From Hyaloscypha bicolor E (lineage: Eukaryota > Ascomycota > Leotiomycetes > Helotiales > Hyaloscyphaceae), in assembly GCF_002865645.1 (NCBI RefSeq), contig NW_020194575.1, forward strand, positions 1,365,247 through 1,429,246: a DNA stretch of 64,000 nt, given 5' to 3'. The stretch's first letter is position 1; each line of letters opens with the position of its first letter. The position numbers were made by a program, and so were the translations under genes. The notes beneath the pieces were generated by a model. The model ran no database searches. It was not told where the DNA came from and worked only from the letters and a program-made list of their open reading frames with translations. Below, piece after piece: positions 52,323 to 62,229 of this stretch.

Positions 52323-53387
52323 ATGGCGTCACATTCCGGTAAGTCATATCATTACAACAAAGCATACATGATTACTGATTATTCAACAGAAGCAATGGAG
52401 CTCGACTCCCCCTCCACCCGCACTCCGACTCGCGACGACTTCACCTCCACTTCACTTCAAGATCTCCGAAAGCGCGCCAGAGAAGCCACGAAAGAAGCCA
52501 CAGAAGCCAGGTGGGACCTCAGCGCACTCAGGACTGAAGCTCGCACAAGCGAAGATGCGCAAGAGCGATACCAAGCTGCCAGGGATAAGTCCAAACACGC
52601 CGATGAAGCGCGCAGAAAAGCCAGAAAAGAGGTACGGTTGGCGAAGGCGAAACGCAGCCGTTCTGGCGCAAAGTCGGGAGTCAACAAGTCCTATACCTAT
52701 ACCACCAGCAGGACGTTCTCCAACAACGGCATCAAGAAGAAAACCAAGGAGCCGAAGCCGAAGCCGAAGCCACTCCCAAAGCCGCCGCTGCGTGCACAGA
52801 TTGAGAGCAGGACAGGAACTGGAGTTTGGGTCTGGTCTGTCACGGAGGGCAATAGAGAGCTGAGAGACGATGAGATGCAGATGATGCATGGCATGCAAGA
52901 CTTAAAACTTCTCCTTCCTCCTCCGCAGATGCTGGAAGCCGAAGAAGAGAATAAACCCAAGAGAAAGCAGAGACCGACAAAGGCAGAGAGGAAGGAGATG
53001 GCTTTACTTGCTGCGGCTGAAGAGTTGGTTGCCAAGGTCCGCGTTGAAGTTGAGGGCCAGAGAGAGTTGATTGTCCATGGTGAGAGCAAGAGGGAGCAGC
53101 GTAAACAGCGGGTCGAGAGCGATAGGCAGAAGCGTAAGCAGCGACTAGAAGAGAGAAATACTCGGCTGGGAATGGAGCTTGATCTTGAGTTGAAGGCGTT
53201 GGAGGATGAGCGGCGGGGAGAGTTTCAGGAGAGACTTGATAGGAATGGAGAGATCAAGGACGAGGCGTCTCGAGAGCGTAGGAGAAAGGTGATTATGCAG
53301 GCCTTGACGGAGAGAGAAGATGCTGAGGTTGATGATGTTGCCGCCAAGTTGGGTCTGCTTGGGATGGGAAGTAAGCATAGTCAGTAA
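52323..53387 (+). CDS. Charged coiled-coil protein, unknown function
   Basis: Two exons: 52323-52338 and 52390-53387, with a 51-bp intron (GTAAGT donor, CTGAT branch, CAACAG acceptor) whose length is a multiple of three, so the unspliced frame also stays open. The spliced product is 337 aa and begins MASHSEAMELDSP. Met at 52296 in the same frame would add nine residues. After an acidic start there is a helix rich in Arg/Lys/Glu/Ala (LQDLRKRAREATKEATEAR), a Lys-Pro run (KPKPKPKPLPKPP), a short less charged segment (GTGVWVWSV), a basic KPKRKQRPTKAERKE stretch that could be a nuclear signal, and a long C-terminal coiled coil. I recognise no family. Codon use looks normal. It is probably nuclear, by inference from the basic clusters only. 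Confidence 0.7.
   Translation: MASHSGKSYHYNKAYMITDYSTEAMELDSPSTRTPTRDDFTSTSLQDLRKRAREATKEATEARWDLSALRTEARTSEDAQERYQAARDKSKHADEARRKARKEVRLAKAKRSRSGAKSGVNKSYTYTTSRTFSNNGIKKKTKEPKPKPKPLPKPPLRAQIESRTGTGVWVWSVTEGNRELRDDEMQMMHGMQDLKLLLPPPQMLEAEEENKPKRKQRPTKAERKEMALLAAAEELVAKVRVEVEGQRELIVHGESKREQRKQRVESDRQKRKQRLEERNTRLGMELDLELKALEDERRGEFQERLDRNGEIKDEASRERRRKVIMQALTEREDAEVDDVAAKLGLLGMGSKHSQ
52339..52389 (+). other. Intron with in-frame length
   Basis: GTAAGT donor, CTGAT branch-like motif and CAACAG acceptor; 51 bp, no stop codon in frame. Retention would insert 17 residues without breaking the protein. Confidence 0.7.
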
Positions 53388-53783
53388 GGAGTTGGTCTTT
53401 GGGATAGCGTCGTTGTTTGGCAGATTGCGGATGATGTGGGGAGCTGCTGCCAGTTGCGACTCTCCTCTCCCAGCTGCTTCTTGAGCTGCCCGAACCCAAA
53501 GCAGATACTTCGAGAAATGGTCATTGTTGTTGGATGCCTCTGTACTACTCTCCAATACAACATAGCGTTCTTTTACATGAAACATTTCAGACTCTCTTGA
53601 AGTAAATGTGAAGTGACGTTGAAAATAAGAGAAGAGAATCACAGAACCAAGAGCGGAAACTCGGATTTGTTTACACCGGCATTAAAGAGGGGTAAGGAAC
53701 ACCAGGGGTTCAGAATTCTTCTCGCACGAGCTTTCCATCTTTCAAACACCAACCACAAGCAGGAAGGCACCAACGCCGCAACC
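53388..53783. promoter_or_regulatory. Intergenic region upstream of the six-exon gene
   Basis: About 400 bp between two plus-strand genes. It should hold the 3' end of the coiled-coil gene and the promoter of the next. I see no recognisable element beyond a good start context (CAACCATGG) at the downstream gene. Confidence 0.5.
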
Positions 53784-55995
53784 ATGGCACCTGCAGAAGG
53801 AGATGGTAACTAAGGCTTCTCATCGCTATACGCACATCTACTGATGTTAAGAAGCCAACCACCGCGAATGGGAGGGAGTCAGTGCAGATCGACGTGAAGC
53901 TATATTGCGATTCGGAAGCGACGCCGAGCAGAACAGAGCACACGGCTCCAAAAGTGCGGCTCGAGAATCTTCAGCAAGTCCTGGCCGGCTCACGGGTCAA
54001 CAACTCCATCCTGGAACGAAGCAACGGACTGAACGTCTTGCAGAGCAAGGCTGGGTTGAAAAGCGAGGCATCCGAAGACAAGGAATAACCACAAGCTGGA
54101 GCATCAAGAGAATCGACACCGACGCGCCTCCAAAGGTTCCAAAGCCGGTGACTTCAGAACCACAAATTCGCCTTCGGCAGCCAACCCCAAGCAAGAGCAA
54201 TACTGAAGCCGCCAAATTCTTGAGCAAGTATGGTGGGCGTGCTCTGAATGAGTTGGATGGCGACAGGTATATTAATGGTCTTTCGATTGAGGAACATAAT
54301 CAAGCGATGGCAGAGCTGGCGAGGAAGAACGATAAGGACACGCGTTTTCAAGATCGGTTTGAGCGGATGTTGGCTAAGCACGAGGGTAGGAAGGTTCCAG
54401 CTGATAGCGGCAATATGGATCATGAAGGTGGTAACTACGATGCTGATACGAGCAATGTCTCGGAAATGGGAATTGAGCACGAGTGGTCAAGAGATGAAAC
54501 TATTGCAGATGTGGCTGCTGAGAAGTACAACTTCAATTTCCTTGACGAGCGATTTGCGAAGGAGCAAGTGGAGCATAATCAAAAGAGGGTCCTGGCTGAA
54601 GCGAGCAGGTTCTATTCTGAAGGCAGCAACAACAACGCTGATATGAGCAGCTTCGGGGCAGCACCGAGAAGACATAGGTCCAGCGAGACCAAGAGTCAGA
54701 GATTGGCACAGCAAGAAGACAAAGGACAGAAGCAGAATCTCAGAGAATGGAAGAAGGAGACTGTCTACGACGACCAGGGCAATGCGATTCCTCGATGGGT
54801 GAAAATTTTGAAGGATGGAAAGAAGGCCAGGAAACAAGCAAGAGATGAGCGGAGGGAAGTAGAAGCTAAAGGACATATCGAGCGCGACAGATCAGAGATG
54901 GCTGTGTTTGAGGTATGGGCGAATGTCCGATTCATGCAACTCAAGACTAACCCCTTGCATCAGGCCAAGGAAATGAGATCCAGAAACGGGGATGTCTCCC
55001 ATGACGACGATGGCAATCTGATCTCTCGATGGCCGAAGAATCGAATAACCGCAGGCAAGAAAGAGATCAGGCAGCGAGAGGAATTCGAGCAGAGGTTTAA
55101 CGAAGTACTTGCGAAACACGACGGCAAGAAGAATCAAAACGACGACGGTAGGATGGATTTCGAGATGGGCCACGAGGGAACGAGTGTAGAAGACCGGAAC
55201 GACTATGGTAGCAAGCGCAAGCGCCAAGACGAGGATGAACTCATGGAATCAATGGGGTATATCCCGGCAAAGACTGGAAGAAAGAGGTAGGTATTGAAGC
55301 ACGCGAGGAGGGGACCCCCTAATGACTTCTTGATATTAGATCTCGAAATGTTGATCGCGCAGACTTCCCCATCGACCTCGCCATGGAACGCACTCGACTC
55401 TCGCCTGGAAGACAACGTGGCCGTGGCCATCTACGACTCTCTGTGGACGAATGGGGCCGACCTTTGCAAGATAGCTACAGACCCGTTTTCTCTCCAGAGA
55501 GACGTCCTGTCTATGATAGTATGAAGAGTGAGTTGGACTGGCATCGAAATGACAGGAAGGCTCGAGAGGAAGATAGGAGCCGTCAGTCTCCAGAGCCATC
55601 TCCCAGGGGCAGAAGGTAAGCAACAACACTCATTGCATCTGTGAAAGGGGTAACAAATGCTTTTATTTGCAGTGAGAAGCAAGGTGACTTCATCAGCTTT
55701 TCGGACCCACTTGGTGACAGCTTCGACAGCCGGCGAGAGGATAGAACCCAAGGCAGGTACTGGAAGGGTTTCGATCAAGATGACAAGAATATCAACACCA
55801 GATACAAAGTAATCGAGGATGACTTGAGCGAGTTTAAGAGGAGCAGAAAGTGGGAAGGAGAGTACGGAGGTAGTTCTCGTCGCCGCAGCCCGAGTCCAAG
55901 GCAAGTACGATGCCAGCTATCCCTTCTAACGGTGACATGCTAATTCTAGTGTGAAGGCCAAGTCGAGATCTTCCCGAAAGCATACTTTTGTGTGA
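53784..55995 (+). CDS. Six-exon charged protein with RS-like tail, unknown function
   Basis: Exons 53784-53805, 53852-54912, 54964-55286, 55340-55615, 55673-55900 and 55950-55995 give 651 aa. Each junction keeps frame and has a branch motif (CTGAT, CTAAC, CTAAT, GGTAAC, GCTAAT). The fifth intron uses a GC donor (AG|GCAAGT). The protein starts MAPAEGDEANHREWEG. It is very rich in Arg, Lys, Glu and Asp. A motif is repeated: VYDDQGNAIPRW..DGKKARKQ near the middle and SHDDDGNLISRW..AGKKEIRQ further on. A second pair is RFERMLAKHEGRK and RFNEVLAKHDGKK. The C-terminus has SPEPSPRGRSE and SSRRRSPSPS, short RS/SP blocks as in RNA-processing proteins, and ends KSRSSRKHTFV. A nuclear role is plausible but inferred. 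If the first phase-2 intron at 55287 is not spliced, the protein stops at 55290 with 461-like length. Confidence 0.7.
55901..55949 (+). other. GC-AG intron
   Basis: A 49-bp intron beginning GCAAGT after AAG and ending TTCTAG with a GCTAAT branch. Splicing it keeps frame and adds 15 residues. Read through, the frame stops shortly after at 55943. GC donors with an otherwise perfect consensus are a known minor class. Confidence 0.6.
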
Positions 55996-56493
55996 AGAGA
56001 ACGATGAGAAAGGTCAATGGTGGGGTACAGAAGATAAATTAAAAAAGCGTGAAAAGGTCAGAGGTAAAAATGGTAAGGTTAGGAGAAATCTGGCGCGCAG
56101 GATACTTTGAGCATCATGGCTCTCCAGTGACCAGTTCATAATTGAAGGCTAAAGGAAAACGGATAAGCTATCGTAATAGGTAGTTGCAAGGCCCGGTGGA
56201 AGGATTTGTCTAGCAACTGCACACAATTCAGTCAATTGAGACGAGACTTTCCAAGATTTTGCGTGAATAGTCGGCATGGCTGGACTTGCTGTGCGGGTTC
56301 CCAACTCTCCACTGGTGAGTCCGCTCGTACAACTTGGCTTTGAATGACTTCACCGGAATCCGAAATGTTAGCATTCCTTGGCCATTGGCGTTTGGGAGAA
56401 GTCCGTATTCGTCATCCAAGATACTCCTACAATTCCCCACATACCCCTTACGCCAACAATGCAACCGTTTTATACATCCCTTCCACGCATCCT
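55996..56493. other. Intergenic region between convergent genes
   Basis: About 500 bp holding the 3' ends of the RS-tailed gene (+) and uS13m (-). A 78-codon minus-strand frame at 56228-56464 lies in the presumed uS13m 3' UTR and has no recognisable features. I see no further gene. Confidence 0.6.
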
Positions 56494-57050
56494 CTAATTC
56501 GCCCGATCAATTCTATTCAGTTTCCGCGCTGTCAAGATCTACCACATGATTAGCATCACTCTGTATCCCACTCCACCTCATATCAAGACATACCTGACTC
56601 CTCGTCCTCTGGCCCCTCACCGGCAGCCCCATTGCATGCCGTCTCCCCCGATAACTCCCCATATCACGCAACCGCTGTATATTATCCCTCATCTTGCGCC
56701 GCAGGTCCGTCTCGATGGTCATCGTGGAGAGCTCGGCGGTGATGTCGTTTATTGTTTTTGTGGGCAGTTGGCCGACTCTTGCGCCGGGGAAGACGGAGAA
56801 CTTTGCGAGGATGCGGGTGCTGTGTTTTGTGCCGATGCCGTAGAAGGTTTCGAGGCAGTGCTGGGGGGAGGTTAGTGAGGTAGGAGGTTGGAGTTGGGAG
56901 GCGGAAGATCTTCTCGCAGGCTCGCAGGCTCGCAGCGAGTGAGGAAAGGTACCTTTAACAGCCGGTTTTCGAGGAAATTATTTCCTAGGATGAAGACCTG
57001 GGCAATTTAGTATGGCTTTGGCGGGGACTGGGGCGCGATTGGCGTACCAT
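56494..57050 (-). CDS. SWS2: Mitochondrial small-subunit ribosomal protein uS13m
   Basis: Coding exons on the minus strand: 57050-57048, 56997-56953, 56860-56594 and 56538-56494, giving 119 aa. The protein starts MVFILGNNFLENRLLK, followed by YGIGTKHSTRILAKF (helix-two-turn-helix region), VGQLPTKTINDITAELS, then the diagnostic uS13 signature LRRKMRDNIQRLRDMGSYRG and LPVRGQRTRSQ, ending ARKLNRIDRAN. uS13 lies at the head of the small subunit and contacts rRNA, the tRNA site and uS19. The length and the MVFILG start fit fungal mitochondrial uS13 (yeast Sws2). The first coding exon contains only the ATG. All introns (50, 92 and 54 bp) have GT-AG ends. It shares a 254-bp promoter region with the divergent cyclophilin gene. 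Confidence 0.92.
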
Positions 57051-57304
57051 TGTGCCGGGGTGAAGCTTGCTGAAGCTCGAATCTCGCGATGTTGTCGAAC
57101 CCGAAATTCTTGAGGTTGTCGAGATTCAGCACAGACCAGGCTTCACGTGACACAGCAGCTAGGGGACCTGGAATTGTAATCGACACCTATCCGAAACTCG
57201 AGCTCTCTAGCCCCGTCCCCCTCTTCTCTCCAAGGTGCTACAAACCTCCAATTCTCCGCAGCACCACATCAACAACCCCAATTCCACCCCAATTGACCAC
57301 CAAA
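57051..57304. promoter_or_regulatory. Bidirectional promoter with TCACGTGA site
   Basis: 254 bp between the start codons of uS13m (-) and cyclophilin (+). At 57143-57150 lies the perfect palindrome TCACGTGA, a consensus bHLH site (the Cbf1/E-box type). It is placed between the two genes and could act on both. No clear TATA box is seen. The cyclophilin 5' UTR (57220-57304) is rich in pyrimidines, as is common in highly expressed fungal genes. Confidence 0.5.
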
Positions 57305-58032
57305 ATGTTCACCCTCCAACGCTTCGTAGTCTCCGTACTACTGATTCTCGCCGTCACTTTCGCCTTCTTCGCCCAAACCGCGCAGGCCGTCAAGGGCCCC
57401 AAGATCACCCACAAGGTCTACTTCGACGTCAGCCATGGCGACGAGCCCATGGGCCGCATCGTGATGGGTCTGTATGGCAAGACTGTGCCCAAGACAACCG
57501 AGAACTTCAGAGCATTGGCGACTGGCGAGAAGGACTTTGGATATGAGGGGTCTACCTTCCACCGTGTCATCAAGGGATTCATGATCCAGGGTGGAGACTT
57601 TACCAAGGGTGATGGCACGGGTGGCAAGTCGAGTATGTATACATCGAACAGAGGGAGAGATTGTACGAGGTGCTAATTGGTGGTAGTCTACGGCGACAAG
57701 TTCCCAGATGAGAACTTCAAGCTCAAGCACTCCAAGAAGGGTCTCCTCTCCATGGCCAACGCAGGAAAGGACACCAATGGCTCGCAATTCTTCATCACTA
57801 CCTCCACCCCAGGGTATGTCCTTTTCCTCATTTCAGTTGAAGGCAGATGCTAATTGTTTACAGTCATCTTGATGGCAAGCACGTCGTGTTCGGCGAAGTT
57901 CTCGAGGGCTACGAAATCGTGTCGAAGATTGAGGACGTGCAGAAGACCGGCGACAAGCCCAAGGTCGCCGTCAAGATCACAAAGAGCGGCGAGCTTCCCG
58001 TACCAGAAGAAGGTATCCACGTGGAACTATAA
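57305..58032 (+). CDS. ER/secretory cyclophilin (peptidyl-prolyl cis-trans isomerase B type)
   Basis: Exons 57305-57632, 57687-57813 and 57864-58032; 207 aa. It catalyses proline cis-trans isomerisation during folding of secretory proteins. Residues 1-28 form a signal peptide (basic start, hydrophobic core, AQA cleavage-like end). The cyclophilin fold follows: [20 protein letters not shown], then the catalytic block [15 protein letters not shown] with the active-site Arg, Phe, Met and Gln, then [20 protein letters not shown] and [12 protein letters not shown]. The position equivalent to Trp121 of human CypA is His here, which in other cyclophilins weakens cyclosporin binding. The C-terminus HVEL resembles an HDEL-type ER retrieval signal. 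The frame is open upstream to ATG 57089, but the start at 57305 gives a proper signal peptide. An alternative C-terminal exon is possible. Confidence 0.93.
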
Positions 58033-58388
58033 AGTACTTTCCTTTTTTCTCTGCTTCAGCACGCATGCAAATCACCTTAGCCTCGCCTCGCCCTGCCTTA
58101 CTCTTGTCGGTCTCGCTGATCATCTGCTGCACGACAGATGATTTACACGGCACTGCGGAGTATCGACCTGGTCAGAGCGACGCGGCCGAGGTCCCGATCG
58201 CTAACACGAGCGCGCCCGCGAAGATCCCCACGATCGTGGAGCCGGTCAGTGATGTCGTTGCTAAGGAGGGCTTCTCGCTGCTGCAGAAGGGATTGTTCTT
58301 TATGGTCATACTTGGTTGCGTCGCTGCATATCTGCGGAATGGGGGAGGTAAAAAGGAAAAGAGATTTCAGGAGAAAAGCATGGCGTGA
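58013..58388 (+). other. Possible alternative 3' exon: membrane-anchored cyclophilin tail
   Basis: A GT donor at 58013 (GAAG|GTATCC, inside the last cyclophilin exon) and an acceptor at 58136-58137 (CGACAG, preceded by GCTGATC) define a 125-bp intron. Splicing it replaces the GIHVEL end by an 83-residue in-frame tail running to TGA 58386-58388. The tail has an Ala/Pro/Val-rich linker (PIANTSAPAKIPTIVEPV), a hydrophobic segment (GLFFMVILGCVAAYL) and a basic end (GGGKKEKRFQEKSMA), a typical single-pass type I anchor. The total would be 284 aa. Alternatively 58065-58388 is a separate 107-aa small secreted or membrane protein (MQITLASPRPALLLSV...). The frame and topology favour the spliced form. 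Confidence 0.5.
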
Positions 58389-58805
58389 ATATTGAAATTT
58401 TAGAACATATATTTCTCCGAACTTGTGTTTACCTTGGCTTGCTGCTGCTATATTTACCGCTTTCTTCCCCACACTCTAATATCTCGGGATCTTTACCAGC
58501 TGATCTTTGGTCGGCGAGGAAAGGTGGAGATCTGGACAGCTTTCGCCCCCTCGTATTCCGTATTCCGATAAGCTCCCCCTGTTGACCCCAGCATTGCCGC
58601 TAGCTACAGTACAACCCCTGTGTCCGCGCCGCAAAACTGTCCTGATCGCAGGTGGGTCCAGCCAACTCCGCCTCCAAGATCGGACGTCGACTTAGCTGAG
58701 AGTTTTGAAGCTCTTTTCATTCTCAATGGATATCCATTTCGTCCTTTTCCGGTCCCATTCATTCAGCCCAAGAATCTGCGGAGCGGATGAGACATATGAG
58801 CCATC
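58389..58805. promoter_or_regulatory. Intergenic region upstream of the MFS transporter
   Basis: About 415 bp. The 3' end of the cyclophilin transcript and the promoter of the transporter should lie here. Pyrimidine-rich tracts occur near 58720-58780, close to the transporter start. No specific site is recognised. Confidence 0.45.
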
Positions 58806-60851
58806 ATGACCTCAAAATCGGATGAGAAACCACGAGAAGAAGCTGTGCCACCACTTTCTCGGTCGGAATCTAAGGGAGATGATGAGATGATGAGATCAGA
58901 AGCTATCGAAATGGGAGGCATGTCCGATGTCAAGGGGACATCAGTTGATCATGAAAATCAGACGGAATCGGTGCCAACAGAAGAACCACCCAAGAGGACG
59001 CATATGAGTGGATGGCGTCTTTACGTCTTGACTTTCGGCCTCTGCCTCAGTCTCCTCCTCTCAACACTCGAAACAACAATCGTCTCTACCTCTCTCGTCT
59101 CAATCACGAACGCCCTCTCAGGATTTGAGAATAGGGATTGGGTAGTCACTAGTTATCTGTTGACTTATACCGGTATGGTCGCCTCTTTCATTGTCAAAAA
59201 ATAAGACTAGAATGGGGACTGACGAGTTGTAGGATTCTTGGTAATCTATGCCAAATTCAGTGACATCTTCGGCATCAAATTTATGATCCTTCTCGCACTG
59301 CTAGTCTTCACAGTCTTCAGCATAGCCTGCGGCGCAGCGACGGGGATGACAGAATTGTCCGTCCCCATTCCTCTCTCCATCCTTCCCCCATCTCCACCAA
59401 CCCCCGAAGCTTCGCACTAACATGTTGAATACAGGATTATCCTGAGAGCATTCCAAGGCGTAGGTGGCAGCGGAATCTACTCCATGGTCGGCGTCGTCGT
59501 AACAGCCGTCGTCCCCGCCAAGAAGTTCGGGAAATACATGGCCATCATCTCTTCCGTCATGGCCGTATCCTCTATCCTCGGCCCCCTCCTCGGCGGCGCG
59601 ATAAACGACAACACGACATGGCGCTGGGTGTTCCTTTTGAATGCGCCGGCCGGCGCTGCTGCCATTGCCGTATTAGTCTTCTTTTTGCCTTCTGACTTCT
59701 CAAAGGCGGAGACGAATATTTTTAACCGGCTGAGGAGTAGGTTTACGGGAGAAAACTTTGGGAGGATCGATGTCTGGGGTTGCTTTTTGATGTTAGCCGC
59801 TAGTGTCCTTGTTGTTTTCGCGCTCGAGGAGGCGGGGACTAGGTATGCATGGGGCAATGCGGCTATTGTTGGGAGTCTTGTGGTTGCGGGTGTTGCGTGG
59901 GGAGCGTTCGTGGGCTGGGAGGTGTGGGTCGAGAAACGGGGAAAGGGAGGCGGGAGACAGGAACCGATTTTTCCTATGAGGTTACTCAAAAGTAGAGTGC
60001 TAGCTGGGATGTTGTTGTGAGTCCTCCCTCTCCCCTTCCTTAATTTGACCTTATGTTTGGGAGACAGGGGGTGGTTGCTGATGCGTGGTAGAAACGCCTT
60101 CTTCGCAGGTTTCCCCTTCACCTCCCTCGTCGTCAACATCCCACAGCGCTTCCAAGCCGTCAACGGCAGCACACCCACCCGCGCCGGTATCTCGCTCCTA
60201 CCACTGCTCCTCATGACACCTTTCGCTTCCGGCCTCTCAGGCTATCTCGTCTCGAACCAGAAGCTCCGCGTCCCGCCCCTCTATCTCGTCCTCCTCGGTT
60301 CTTGTCTTCAACTCATCGGCGTTGGGCTTGATTCCTCGATCTCCACGGATGTGGAAGCGGGAATACAGAAAGTCCAGTATGCGTATGAAGTCCTTATTGG
60401 CCTGGGCTTTGGGTTGGTGTTGAGTAGTCTGTTGACGTTTATTCCGCTGGTGGTTGAGAAGAAAGATATGCCGGTCATGATGGGCGCTGTGACACAAGTT
60501 CGCGTGCTTGGAGGTACCATCGGGTTAGCCATCTCAACCGTGGTGCTAAACAGCTATGTGAAGTCCGCATTGTCAGCACAACTTACTGTTGAGCAGATAG
60601 CCGGGATTGCAGGAAGTTTGTCCGAGCTAGGGAAACTGAGTAAGGAAGAGCAGCTCTTTGTGAGAAAGACATTCGCGGAGGGGTATAACCGGCAGACGAG
60701 GATTACGCTGGTGTTTAGTGCGGTTGTTTTGTTGAGCTGTTTGTTGATGGTGGAGAGGCGGCCGAGGAGGTTGCAAAGGATCAATGAGAGAGGCGAGATT
60801 GAGGTTGATGGGAATGTGGGGGCGAGGGGGATAAATAACTCAGAGGCTTGA
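58806..60851 (+). CDS. MFS drug:H+ antiporter, DHA2 (14-TM) family
   Basis: Exons 58806-59172, 59233-59356, 59435-60016 and 60092-60851; 610 aa. It is a plasma- or vacuolar-membrane proton antiporter of the DHA2 group, which exports drugs, fungal toxins or basic amino acids. A hydrophilic cytosolic N-terminus of about 65 residues precedes TM1 (LYVLTFGLCLSLLLSTLETT, with the DHA2-like L-E-T-T-I-V). Next come WVVTSYLLTYTGFLVIYAKF, a motif-A-like SDIFGIK, IILRAFQGVGGSGIY, and motif C SSILGPLLGGAIND followed by TTWRWVFLLNAPAG, all DHA2 hallmarks. The second half has NAFFAGFPFTSLVVNIPQRF and VRVLGGTIGLAISTVVLN. The third intron must end at 60091 to keep frame; the second uses a weak GTCCGT donor. 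The substrate is not predictable. It converges with the phosphatase-like gene, 44 bp apart. Confidence 0.93.
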
Positions 60852-60895
60852 ATTTGTATATCTATCCACCTCAAAGCTTCGAACGTTGAGTGTCT

Positions 60896-61760
60896 TCATT
60901 GTGAAGAAGAGGACAACCTCTCCGTCTCCGTCAACTCAGCCTGCATGACGGTACCGCTCGGCCGCTCGGCCGCAGGCATATATTTGAAGTCATTTGGAAG
61001 CCATCCAAACTTGCCCTTCTGACACGTTCCTAATCCCCCACCATTTTTCTCCGTACTCTCCCATTCTACCAATCCCAGCCCATCTCCCTCCTCGAACTCA
61101 AAGACCCTAAAATCCGCATTCCCAAACTTCCTCCCGCAGATCCCTACTCTCAAGAACCCATCGTGTGACACAACAGCAATGGCCTTCTCAGGTCTTGCTT
61201 TCAACCATTTCCTCGCCACTCTCCCTCTTTCAAGTAAAGATTCGTACGAATACGCATATAATCCTTCCTTCTTCGGCCACACTTCATCTTTCTCCACCTC
61301 TGAAAAGTCGACCTGGGGAAACAAAGGGATGAGGTCAGAGACTGTACGTCCGATATCGATGTTATTGTTCGTTGTTTCTTGAAATAATGGGGAAGCGATA
61401 ATGGGGACGCCGAGGGGGCTGAGGAAGGAGAGAACTGTGGTTGCCGTTTGCAGGGTGCGGGTGAGGGGTGAGGTGACGATGAGGCTGATTTCTTTGGACA
61501 GAGGGTGAGCTTGGAGGGCGGCTGAAAGGGTACTGCATTGGGTCGTGCGTCCTAGCTCTGTGAGTGGTGGGTCGTGGAGGGTGAAGTCTCGTTGTGAATG
61601 TTAGATGCGGAGGTGTAGGAGTAGGGGTCATGTGACTTATTTTGTACGTCTGTATAAATGAGCTTAGCCTCGGTTCTGGAAAGGGGAAATGGGAGTGGGT
61701 TAGGGGATGGGTACTGTGTATCGCTTCAGCGTGTCGGATTAGGATGATTGTTGGTGCCAT
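60896..61760 (-). CDS. Histidine phosphatase superfamily (phosphoglycerate-mutase-like) protein
   Basis: Two exons on the minus strand, 61760-61715 and 61587-60896, with a 127-bp intron; 245 aa. The N-terminus MAPTIILIRHAEAIHN carries the catalytic RHxE/Q signature, with His10 as the phospho-acceptor; the intron splits the Asn codon and leads to FTLHDPPLTELGR, the usual following block. SLIVTSPLTRTLQTA supplies the second Arg, and VVSHDGFLRVGI the second catalytic His. This is typical of the small fungal 'phosphoglycerate mutase family' proteins, most of which are phosphatases with unknown substrates. The acceptor (ACGAG) is weak, but it is the one that restores the motif. An in-frame Met at 61856 could add a hydrophobic leader; I chose 61760 because it lies just before the domain. 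Confidence 0.85.
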
Positions 61761-62229
61761 TTTGACGCTGCGTTCTAGGATGGGTACGGAAGGCTGCTGC
61801 AGGATGAAGAGGAGGATAAGGTGCAGCTTCCTGAAAGTCAATATCTTCGATTTCATACATGGGAGCTGGCAAATCTCTGGAGCTCATTCGTAGTGCCTCG
61901 AAGTTCGACTCTTTGGCGTGGGTTGTTTCGGTGTTCCTCGGTGTGATTGACGATGAGAGCGCAAGGCGATGAAACCGTAGGTACTGCTAGCAGCAGAAGG
62001 TATGAAATATACGCAAAACGAGTAAATCTAATCCCGCCCAATTACCTCTTCTTTCTTGGCGGCTGAACTTCATCCTCGTCCACTTTATGCAAACCCCATC
62101 TTCGAACTTTCCAACCAGCCACCACACACATAACTGACGCTTTGTTCGCAGCGGTAATGACTCTCAATCTGTTTTTTGCATATCGTCAGATCCCACAACC
62201 ACTCACTTCCATCACCCGAGCGAGCAAAA
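61761..62229. promoter_or_regulatory. Divergent promoter region between phosphatase-like and HET genes
   Basis: 469 bp. A 62-codon minus-strand frame (61853-62041) with a hydrophobic start is probably chance. I see no recognisable regulatory site. Confidence 0.45.

Noticed and set aside
52452..53089. Several minus-strand frames opposite the coiled-coil gene (Ser/Leu-rich)
   Set aside because: Typical antisense shadows of a Glu/Lys/Arg-rich coding strand; no start context or introns of their own.
56228..56464. 78-codon minus-strand frame downstream of uS13m
   Set aside because: It lies behind the uS13m stop, has no recognisable motif and no separate promoter space; more likely 3' UTR.
57089..57304. 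In-frame N-terminal extension of the cyclophilin
   Set aside because: It would bury the signal peptide 72 residues inside the protein; the downstream Met at 57305 gives a standard ER-targeted cyclophilin.
59477..60214. 245-codon minus-strand frame opposite the MFS gene
   Set aside because: Antisense of an intact transporter with clear family motifs; the antisense frame has none.
61853..62041. 62-codon minus-strand frame with a hydrophobic start
   Set aside because: It resembles a signal peptide but is short, lies in a divergent promoter region, and shows no further support.
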